DNA from: DASSBG01 sp965651365
GTDB lineage: Bacteria > Pseudomonadota > Gammaproteobacteria > Xanthomonadales > Rhodanobacteraceae
DNA length: 15,383 bases
Assembly: GCA_965651365.1 (NCBI GenBank)
Contig: CBFGSA010000070.1
Location: forward strand, 1 to 15,383
Reading direction: 5' to 3'
Under the pieces are notes generated by a model. The model was not told where the DNA came from. It made no database searches and saw only the letters and a list, made by a program, of their open reading frames with translations. The position numbers and the translations under genes are program-made. This document shows positions 1 to 6,182 of the stretch, piece after piece. Positions within the stretch are counted from its first letter, which is position 1; every line of letters begins with the position of its first letter.

Positions 1-40
1 CGCGGGGCTTGTCATTGGGCCGGCGCAGCAGGAGGCTCAT
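1..40 (-). CDS. Start of an unidentified protein, cut by the left edge
   Basis: Only the first 13 codons are inside the window, reading MSLLLRRPNDKPR. The ATG shares bases with the TGA stop of the upstream MFS transporter gene (ATGA overlap), the usual arrangement of translationally coupled genes in one operon. Twelve of the 13 codons end in G or C, as expected for a real gene in this GC-rich genome. No strong Shine-Dalgarno sequence is visible, which fits coupling to the upstream stop. The stretch is too short to assign a family. The alternative is that the overlap is accidental and no gene starts here. Confidence 0.35.
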   Translation of the reverse strand, partial: MSLLLRRPNDKPR

Positions 41-1248
41 GAACAGTCCGGGCCAACCCCCGACAACCGGGAATCACCGGCCAGCATGAAGCCACGCCCC
101 CAGGCCAGCAGAATCAGCCAAAGCACCGCCACGCCGGCGCCGGCCGCGAACAGCCCGGAAATGCCCAGCAGGCCCATCGCCCAGCCACCCAGCACGCCGC
201 CCAGGCCGGTACCCCCGAACTGGCAGGTGGCGTAGGCGCCCAGCGCCGCGCCGCGCATGTGATCAGGCGCCAGGCGCGAGACCAGGCTGGGCAAGGTCGC
301 CTCCAGCAGGTTGAAGGCACTGAAGAACAGCAGTGCGCCCAGCCACACCAGCCAGGATTCACGGCTGCCGCCGGCAAAAGCCAGCAAGGCCAGCGCCAGC
401 ACCAGGGCACAGGCCAGGATCAGCTTCACCGATGCCCTCAGACTTTGCACATGGCGCAGCAGGCCGCCCATCACCACGGCCGAAGCCAGCATGACGGGCA
501 GGTACAGCTCCCACTGGCTGTTGAGCGCAATGCCGGCATCGCGCGCGATCAGCATCGGCATGGCCACGAAGCAGGCGGTCAGCAGGCCGTGCATGAAAAA
601 CACCGAACCGTTCAGGATCAGCAGTTGCGGGCGCACAATCATGCGCAGCACGCTCGACCAGTGCTCGGCACGCTGCGCGCGGCCAGGCGGTGCCGGCACG
701 ATCAGCCACAGAAACACAGCGGCTAGCAGGGCCAGAATCGCGGTCACAAGAAACAGGCCGGTCAGCCCCCATTGACCCGCCAGCGGTGCGCTGACGATCA
801 TGGCCAGCACGAAAGCCAGGCCGACACCGACGCCTATGATGGCCATCACCTTGCTGCGATTGTCGTCATGTGAGTGGTCGGCGGCCAGCGCCTGGCTGGC
901 ACCGGACACGGCACCCATGCCCTGCAGGGCGCGGCCGATGATGATGCCGATCAGACCGTGAGCCAATGCAGCCAGCAGGCTGCCTGCGGCAAACACCAGC
1001 AGCCCCAGAGTTATCGTCGGGCGCCGGCCGATGCGGTCGGACAGCCAGCCCATTGGCACCTGCAGCAGCATCTGGCCGAAACCGTAGATGCCGATGGCCA
1101 AACCGACCAGAACCGGCGTCGCATGCGGCAGCTTGCTGGCATAGGCCGCAAATACCGGCAGGATCAGGAACAGGCCGAACATGCGCAAACCGACCACCCC
1201 GGACAGGGCCAATGAGGTTTTCAGCTCCGGCCGGGTCAGCTTGGTCAT
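37..1248 (-). CDS. Major facilitator superfamily transporter, YajR-like drug/metabolite exporter
   Basis: This is a 403-residue inner-membrane secondary transporter with about 12 hydrophobic segments. MFS motif A is clear at residues 67-77 (GWLSDRIGRRP), in the loop between helices 2 and 3, followed by a motif-B-like GRALQGMGA at 105-113. The N-terminal half (LRMFGLFLILPVFAAYA) resembles E. coli YajR. YajR is about 50 residues longer because of a C-terminal cytoplasmic domain, which this protein lacks. I chose the ATG at 1248 because the family's conserved N-terminus begins there, GGAAG lies about 10 bases upstream, and the upstream extension to 1476 is arginine/cysteine-rich, runs into ispB and looks non-coding. 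The gene is divergent from ispB. The substrate cannot be told from sequence. The last ~13 residues (GDSRLSGVGPDCS) are poorly MFS-like and include one CGGGAAT unit on the plus strand (68-74). Confidence 0.9.
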   Translation of the reverse strand: MTKLTRPELKTSLALSGVVGLRMFGLFLILPVFAAYASKLPHATPVLVGLAIGIYGFGQMLLQVPMGWLSDRIGRRPTITLGLLVFAAGSLLAALAHGLIGIIIGRALQGMGAVSGASQALAADHSHDDNRSKVMAIIGVGVGLAFVLAMIVSAPLAGQWGLTGLFLVTAILALLAAVFLWLIVPAPPGRAQRAEHWSSVLRMIVRPQLLILNGSVFFMHGLLTACFVAMPMLIARDAGIALNSQWELYLPVMLASAVVMGGLLRHVQSLRASVKLILACALVLALALLAFAGGSRESWLVWLGALLFFSAFNLLEATLPSLVSRLAPDHMRGAALGAYATCQFGGTGLGGVLGGWAMGLLGISGLFAAGAGVAVLWLILLAWGRGFMLAGDSRLSGVGPDCS

Positions 1249-1269
1249 GGTGCCGCTTCCAAAGCCACC

Positions 1270-1275
1270 ATTATA
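1270..1275 (-). promoter_or_regulatory. Probable -10 box of the MFS transporter gene
   Basis: A perfect TATAAT reads on the minus strand 22 bases upstream of the chosen ATG, giving a leader of about 15 bases. No good -35 hexamer sits at the usual distance. It lies back to back with the ispB -10 box. Confidence 0.4.
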
Positions 1276-1308
1276 GAAGATCACGGGGACCACGCTGGCC
1301 GGGCACCG

Positions 1309-1314
1309 TATAAT
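1309..1314 (+). promoter_or_regulatory. Probable -10 box of ispB
   Basis: A perfect TATAAT lies 26 bases before the ispB ATG, so transcription would start about 20 bases upstream of the start codon. The -35 region (about 1286-1292, GGGACCA) is a weak match to TTGACA. In DNA this GC-rich an exact TATAAT at this position is unlikely to be chance. Confidence 0.5.
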
Positions 1315-1340
1315 CATCGCTGGTTCGATCACTTTCCGCG

Positions 1341-2345
1341 ATGAGCACCCTTTCCGCCGAGACCACGACTCCGTACCAGACGCTCGAATCCGTGCAGCAG
1401 CTTGCTGCGGCGGACATGGCACGCGTCGACGCACTGATCCGGGACAGCCTCGACTCGGACGTGGTGCTGATTGCACAGATCGCCGAACACATCATCGGCG
1501 GCGGCGGCAAGCGCCTGCGGCCGATGCTGCACGTGCTGGCCGCACGGGCAGCCGGCTATGCCGGCGACCTGCACATCAAGCTCGCTGCGGTGATCGAGTT
1601 CATCCACACATCGACCCTGCTGCACGACGACGTGGTCGACGAGTCCGGGCTGCGCCGCGGACGCAAGACCGCCAATGCGCTGTGGGGCAATCCGGCCAGC
1701 GTGCTGGTGGGCGACTTTCTGTACTCGCGCGCGTTCCAGCTGATGGTGGACCTGGATTCCATGCCGGTGATGCGGGTGCTGGCCGATACCACCAACACCA
1801 TCGCCGAGGGCGAAGTGTTGCAACTGCTCAACATCGGCAAGGCCGACATCGGCCAGCAGGCTTATCTGGACGTGATCGAGCGCAAGACCGCGGTGCTGTT
1901 CGCCGCCGCCACCGAGTTGGGCGGCCGGCTGGCCGACCTGCCGGATTCACAGGTCGCCGCCTTGCGGCGCTACGGCATGCAGCTCGGCTATGCCTTCCAG
2001 ATTGCCGACGACCTGCTCGACTACACCGCCGATGCGGCAACCCTGGGCAAGAACATCGGCGACGATCTGGCCGAAGGCAAAACCACCCTGCCCATGATCC
2101 TGGCCATGGCCGACGCTGACCCCGAAACGGCGGGCATGCTGCGCCAGGCCATCGAAAACGCCGACATCGGTGCCCTGCCCGACATTACCACCGCCATTCG
2201 CGCCGGCAAGGCATTGCATCGCACTGAAGAAATTGCCAATCGGCACGCCGAAGACGCGATCACCGCCCTGGCCGAGCTATCGCCATCGCCGCAACGCAAT
2301 GCCCTCGCCGCGCTGGCCCGCTACGCTCTGACCCGCGACCGATAG
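1341..2345 (+). CDS. ispB: Octaprenyl-diphosphate synthase (polyprenyl synthetase)
   Basis: This enzyme extends farnesyl diphosphate with isopentenyl diphosphate units to make the all-trans side chain of ubiquinone. It is 334 residues long (E. coli IspB 323) and aligns with IspB over its whole length. Visible motifs are GGGGKRLRP at 53-61 for substrate binding, the first aspartate-rich motif DDVVD at 96-100, KT at 182-183, GEVLQL at 157-162, and the second aspartate-rich motif DDLLD at 223-227. The residue five before the first motif is the small Ser91, as expected for long-chain products because a bulky residue there stops elongation early. Ubiquinone-8 is typical of Xanthomonadales, so eight units is the likely length, but sequence alone does not fix it. 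The ATG at 1341 has no clear Shine-Dalgarno sequence but follows a good -10 box. The protein ends at the same TRDR/QRDR terminus as E. coli IspB. It is a single-gene unit. Confidence 0.95.
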   Translation: MSTLSAETTTPYQTLESVQQLAAADMARVDALIRDSLDSDVVLIAQIAEHIIGGGGKRLRPMLHVLAARAAGYAGDLHIKLAAVIEFIHTSTLLHDDVVDESGLRRGRKTANALWGNPASVLVGDFLYSRAFQLMVDLDSMPVMRVLADTTNTIAEGEVLQLLNIGKADIGQQAYLDVIERKTAVLFAAATELGGRLADLPDSQVAALRRYGMQLGYAFQIADDLLDYTADAATLGKNIGDDLAEGKTTLPMILAMADADPETAGMLRQAIENADIGALPDITTAIRAGKALHRTEEIANRHAEDAITALAELSPSPQRNALAALARYALTRDR

Positions 2346-2381
2346 ACCTCCTGCGAAATGCTGCCTTGATTCCGGAGTGAA

Positions 2382-2395
2382 ACCCCGCTTGGGGT
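2382..2395 (+). terminator. Weak hairpin after ispB, possible terminator
   Basis: ACCCC-GCTT-GGGGT forms a perfect 5-bp stem with a 4-base loop 37 bases after the ispB stop. No T-run follows, so it is not a classical intrinsic terminator. Confidence 0.3.
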
Positions 2396-2396
2396 G

Positions 2397-2422
2397 ATAC
2401 GCGCGTACACGCCTGTACGTAT
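2397..2422. repeat. Inverted repeat upstream of the beta-helix gene
   Basis: CGTACA (2404-2409) and TGTACG (2414-2419) are perfect inverted copies around CGCC. ATA (2397-2399) and TAT (2420-2422) continue the symmetry after a 4-base interruption. It lies 47 bases before the ATG of the secreted beta-helix protein and about 60 bases after ispB. It could be an operator for the beta-helix gene or a stem in the ispB 3' end. Confidence 0.4.
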
Positions 2423-2468
2423 ATGCGGGTGAGTCCATGTTTTGTGCCCTCTGCCGAGGCAAGCCACC

Positions 2469-4232
2469 ATGTCCCGCCGTCATCCGTCGATCCCTGCCCG
2501 TCCTGCCGTTCGCATGCTGCTTGTCCTTGTGGCCGGATTGACCAGCCACGCCCCCGCATTCGCAGCCAGTGTGTGTCGTGTCGCGCCAAACGGCACGGCC
2601 GGCGGCAGCGGCACCTGGACCGCCCCGATGGACCTGCAGAGCGCACTCGGCAACGCAGCCTGTGACGAGGTATGGGTCAAGACCGGTACCTACAAGCCCA
2701 CCACCGGCACGGACCGCAATATCAGCTTCACGCTCGACCGCGCAGTGGCTGTGTATGGCGGTTTTGCCGGCAACGAGACCTTGCGCAGCCAACGCAACCC
2801 GAACACCCGGATAACCGTCCTGTCCGGTGATATCGGCACGCCCGATGTCGCCAGCGACAACAGCTACCACGTGGTGCAGATCCTTGGCGACAACGTCACG
2901 AAGATCGACGCGACCACGGTTCTCGACGGATTCACCATTACCGCCGGTCGCGCCGACGGTGCCACCGTTTTCACCTTCAACGGTGGCGGACTGCTGTGTC
3001 TGAGCCAGAGCCCGGGTGGACTGTGCAGTCCGACGCTGCGGCAGCTTCACATTGCCGACAATCACGCCAGTGTGGGCGGTGGCGGCATCGAGATCTACTG
3101 CGAAGTCGGCGCCGATGCCAGCCCGGCAATGAGCGAGCTCCAGGTCAGCAGCAACACGGCCGGCTCCAGCGGTGGCGGGCTGGAACTTGGCAGCGAATGC
3201 AAGTCGATCCTCACGCTCGAACGCAGCCTCTTCCAGGGCAACAGCGCCGGTTACGGCGGCGCCATGACCGTCGAGTATGGCAACGGGGTCACCCTGCGCG
3301 ACGTGGACTTCGCCAACAACGACGCCAGCCAGAACGGCGGCGCGATGTACAACGACAGCCTCGGCAGCATCGTGTTCGAGCGCACGAGCTTCGACGGCAA
3401 CACCGCCGGCGCGCTGGGTGGTGCGATGTACAACCGCTCCGGCGCCGGCACCAGCGCCATCAACATCACCGACACCCTCTTCAACAACAACAGCGCGCTG
3501 GCCACCGGCGGCAATGGCCAGGGTGGCGCGATGCACAACGAAACCTTCGGCGGCAACATCAGCCTGCTGATGAATCGTGTCACGCTGAGCAACAACCAGG
3601 CCGACTTCGCCGGCGCCATCCACAATACCGATTCCTACGTTGGCGGCACGCTGACTGCCAATCTGGGCAATGTCACTTTCCGCAACAACACGGCCACCAC
3701 GAGCAGCCGCGACATGACCACTTCGGCAAGTTACACCGCATCCGATGTTGCCCTGCGCAATGTAACCATGGACAGCAGCAGCACGGGCTACTACGCGCTG
3801 GTCAACACAAGCAGCGGCAGCGGCAGCGTACACCTGACACTGAGCAACGTGATCTTGTGGGACGCCACGCCCAGCCTGCCGATTGTCAACTCGGGGGCCG
3901 CGACCAGCACCGTGATCGACCATAGCATCGTGGTGCGTTCGAACGGCAGTGGCAGTTCCTGGAGAACGAGTCTGGGCACCGACGGCGGCGGCAACATCGA
4001 TGCCGACCCGCTTCTCGGTGCCTTGGGCGACAACGGTGGATGGACGCCCACCATGCTGCCGGCGATGAGCAGTCCCGCGATCGACGCCGCCAGTGCCGCC
4101 ACCTGCGCAGCCGCGCCCGTATCCAGCCGTGACCAGCGCGGCGGCAGCCGACCCCACGGTCCGGGCTGCGACATCGGCGCAGTGGAAGTTGGCGCCGACG
4201 TGGACATGATCTTCGCCAACGGCTTCGACTGA
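2469..4232 (+). CDS. Secreted right-handed beta-helix protein with choice-of-anchor-Q-like C-terminus
   Basis: This is a 587-residue exported protein. Residues 1-32 form a Sec signal peptide: basic start, hydrophobic core MLLVLVAGL at 16-24, and probable cleavage after AFA. Residues 38-130 (NGTAGGSGTW, VYGGFAGNETLRSQR) are typical of the leading part of pectin-lyase-fold surface proteins. From about 200 to 410 run beta-helix coils with FxxN (255, 281, 308, 338, 404) and GGAM/AGAI (263, 290, 317, 352, 381), spaced 26-35 residues. SPAIDA at 535-540 and DQRGGSRP...DIGAVE at 555-573 match the choice-of-anchor-Q pattern. The chain ends IFANGFD. No autotransporter barrel, LPXTG or PEP-CTERM is present. 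I chose ATG 2469 because GAGG lies 9 bases upstream; a TTG at 2442 and ATG at 2514 are alternatives. Its role is unknown: a surface adhesin, a carbohydrate-active enzyme without a recognised catalytic site, or a structural exoprotein. Confidence 0.85.
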   Translation: MSRRHPSIPARPAVRMLLVLVAGLTSHAPAFAASVCRVAPNGTAGGSGTWTAPMDLQSALGNAACDEVWVKTGTYKPTTGTDRNISFTLDRAVAVYGGFAGNETLRSQRNPNTRITVLSGDIGTPDVASDNSYHVVQILGDNVTKIDATTVLDGFTITAGRADGATVFTFNGGGLLCLSQSPGGLCSPTLRQLHIADNHASVGGGGIEIYCEVGADASPAMSELQVSSNTAGSSGGGLELGSECKSILTLERSLFQGNSAGYGGAMTVEYGNGVTLRDVDFANNDASQNGGAMYNDSLGSIVFERTSFDGNTAGALGGAMYNRSGAGTSAINITDTLFNNNSALATGGNGQGGAMHNETFGGNISLLMNRVTLSNNQADFAGAIHNTDSYVGGTLTANLGNVTFRNNTATTSSRDMTTSASYTASDVALRNVTMDSSSTGYYALVNTSSGSGSVHLTLSNVILWDATPSLPIVNSGAATSTVIDHSIVVRSNGSGSSWRTSLGTDGGGNIDADPLLGALGDNGGWTPTMLPAMSSPAIDAASAATCAAAPVSSRDQRGGSRPHGPGCDIGAVEVGADVDMIFANGFD

Positions 4233-4239
4233 CGACAGC

Positions 4240-4253
4240 GCGGCAGATGCCGC
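4240..4253. terminator. Hairpin between convergent genes, possible weak terminator
   Basis: GCGGC-AGAT-GCCGC can fold into a 5-bp GC-only stem in the 39-base gap between the convergent beta-helix and recD stops. There is no T-run on either strand. It is the only candidate stop signal for either gene in this gap. Confidence 0.25.
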
Positions 4254-4271
4254 AACACGTCGCGGCAAGCC

Positions 4272-6182
4272 CTACTTCTTGCAAGGCGGCATTCGCTGCG
4301 CTGCTCCCGCCCTGGCTTCCCTCGGTTTCCGATTCCCGCTTCCCGGCTGCACCAGCATTTCCGCCAGGCCGCTGTCGCGGCGGGTGCTGCGCTGGATGGC
4401 CTGGCGCAGCACGGCTTCGCTGCCGATCAGCGTGACCTGTCGGCGGGCGCGGGTGATGGCCGTATAAAGCAGTTCGCGACCGAGCACGCGGGCGTCGGTG
4501 GCGGGCAGCACGATGTGCACACGGTCGTATTCCGAGCCCTGGGCCTTGTGGATGGTCAGGGCCCAGGCGCTGGCATGTGCGGGCAGACTGGACAGGGGCA
4601 GGCGGCGAATGCCGTCTGCGTGCGGGAAGCTGGCCGCCAGCCGGCCGGCCTCATCGGGCCAGACGATGCCGATGTCGCCGTTGAAAAGATTGTTGGCGTA
4701 ATCGTTTTGGCGGACCAGCAACAGTCGCCCCCGGTACCAGGCTTGGGCCGATCCAACGCCGGCGCGCAGACCCAGATGGCGATCCATGGCAGCATTGATG
4801 CCCTCGCTGCCGTGGCTGCCTTCGCGCAGCGCGGTCAGCACGCCCTGCTGCGACACGCGCGCCAGCGCCGCGGCGGCATCCTGCTCTCCCGCCAGCGAGG
4901 CGAAGAAGTCGCCGAAGGCAGCCACCATGGCGCGGGCCGGATCGGTCTGCTCGTGCCATTCGACCCCCGCAAACTGCTCGCTGCGCAAGCCCTCGATCAC
5001 GGCCTCGCTGTCACCGGCCAGCACCGTGCGCGCCAGTTGGCCCAGACCGCTTTGCGCATCGAAGCGCCAGCTCCGGTGCAATTCGACCACCTGGTCGGCG
5101 AACGCCGGCGCATGCGGGTCGGTATCGACTGTGGCGCCGGTGGTCTCGGCGATCAGCGCCGCGCGTGCCGGCGACACCGCACCATTGCCGGCGGCCTGGC
5201 AGATGGCGGCCAGCACGTTGCCGGCCTCGACCGAGGCCAGCTGGTTGCGATCACCCAACAGCACCAGGCGGGTGTCGTCGCCTAGCGCATCCAGCATGCG
5301 TGCCATCAGCGGCAGATCGATCATCGAAGCCTCGTCGACGATCAGCACGTCGACATCGAGCGGATTGTCCGCGTGATGGCGGAAGCGGCTGCTGGCGGGA
5401 ATCGTGCCCAGCAGCCGGTGCAGGGTCGCGGCACTGTCCGGAATGGCTGCGCGAACCTCGTCGCTGCAATCGAGTGTCGTCAGGCGTTCACGCAGGGAAT
5501 CGGCCATGCGCGCGGCCGCCTTGCCGGTGGGTGCGGCCAGCGCAATCCGCGGCGGTGCCTGCCCGGCATCGAGTGCCAGCTCGACCATCGCCGCCATCAG
5601 CCACAACACGGTGGTGGTCTTGCCGGTACCCGGCCCGCCGGTGATCACGGTCAGGCGCGATTGCAGCCCGGCCAGCACGGCAATCGCCTGCCAGTCGGGC
5701 GTGTCCGCATCCAGCGGGAAGTGACGCTTCAGTACCGCGCGCAGCGCCTGCGGTGATGGCGCCTCCGGCACGGACTCAAGGCGCGCCTTGAGCGCGGCGG
5801 CGACGCGCTGCTCAAACAGGAAGTAGCGACGCAGGTACAGCCGGTCGGCGGCATCCAGCACCAGCGGCCGCCGCTGCGGATCGTCGGCATCGGTGACCTG
5901 ATCGCTGGCGCGCAGTACCGGACGCAGTGCGTCCGGCGCGGGCACGGCATCGGCCGGCTCGCCCAGCAGCTCGGGCAGGCGCGCCAGGGACAGGCAACTG
6001 TGGCCTTCGGACAGCGCCAGCGAGCTGGCCGCGGCCAGCTCGGCAATCACCGCATCCGCCGTGGGGTCCAACTCCAGCAGCAGCCGGCCCAGCTCGACAT
6101 CCAGCGGGCGCAGCAGGCCGCGCGCCTGCCAGCGCAGCAGGCGGGCGAGCCGCGGATCGGACCCTGCGTTCAGGGCGCTCAC
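4272..6182 (-). CDS. recD: RecBCD enzyme alpha subunit, 5'-3' helicase RecD
   Basis: RecD is the fast 5'-3' helicase motor of exonuclease V, the enzyme that processes double-strand ends for RecA loading and degrades unprotected linear DNA. This copy has 636 residues (E. coli 608). Walker A is GGPGTGKTTT at 182-191 (Lys188) and Walker B is VDEASM at 282-287. The motif III-like stretch is LLGDRNQLASVEAG at 308-321. UvrD-like C-terminal motifs are TIHKAQGSEYD at 543-553 and LLYTAITRARRQV at 571-583. The start is GTG, sharing GTGA with the recB stop, with GGGGTGG just upstream, so it is coupled to recB. Family members normally end shortly after SGLAEML (604-610). Here 24 more residues (613-636, starting PGSGNRKPREARAG) follow, and their DNA begins in a degenerate CGGGAAT repeat. 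It is last in the recC-recB-recD operon. Confidence 0.96.
   Translation of the reverse strand: MSALNAGSDPRLARLLRWQARGLLRPLDVELGRLLLELDPTADAVIAELAAASSLALSEGHSCLSLARLPELLGEPADAVPAPDALRPVLRASDQVTDADDPQRRPLVLDAADRLYLRRYFLFEQRVAAALKARLESVPEAPSPQALRAVLKRHFPLDADTPDWQAIAVLAGLQSRLTVITGGPGTGKTTTVLWLMAAMVELALDAGQAPPRIALAAPTGKAAARMADSLRERLTTLDCSDEVRAAIPDSAATLHRLLGTIPASSRFRHHADNPLDVDVLIVDEASMIDLPLMARMLDALGDDTRLVLLGDRNQLASVEAGNVLAAICQAAGNGAVSPARAALIAETTGATVDTDPHAPAFADQVVELHRSWRFDAQSGLGQLARTVLAGDSEAVIEGLRSEQFAGVEWHEQTDPARAMVAAFGDFFASLAGEQDAAAALARVSQQGVLTALREGSHGSEGINAAMDRHLGLRAGVGSAQAWYRGRLLLVRQNDYANNLFNGDIGIVWPDEAGRLAASFPHADGIRRLPLSSLPAHASAWALTIHKAQGSEYDRVHIVLPATDARVLGRELLYTAITRARRQVTLIGSEAVLRQAIQRSTRRDSGLAEMLVQPGSGNRKPREARAGAAQRMPPCKK
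4325..4345 (-). repeat. Degenerate CGGGAAT heptamer repeat inside the recD 3' end
   Basis: On the minus strand three consecutive heptamers read CGGGAAG, CGGGAAT and CGGAAAC. The middle one equals the unit that occurs three times without error at 13757-13777. It encodes the start of the extra RecD tail (Gly-Ser-Gly-Asn-Arg-Lys). Confidence 0.55.

Noticed and set aside
1249..1476. Extended start of the MFS transporter
   Set aside because: The 76 extra residues are Arg/Cys/Ser-rich, overlap ispB and both promoters, and are absent from the family.
1703..1710. E. coli Chi sequence GCTGGTGG inside ispB
   Set aside because: About one copy is expected by chance in a window of this size and GC content, and the Chi used by this organism's RecBCD is unknown.
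2277..4268. 663-residue open frame antisense to the beta-helix gene
   Set aside because: It is composed almost wholly of Ala, Gly, Val, His and Arg, has no motif, and mirrors the codon bias of the opposite strand. The sense frame has a signal peptide and recognisable domains.
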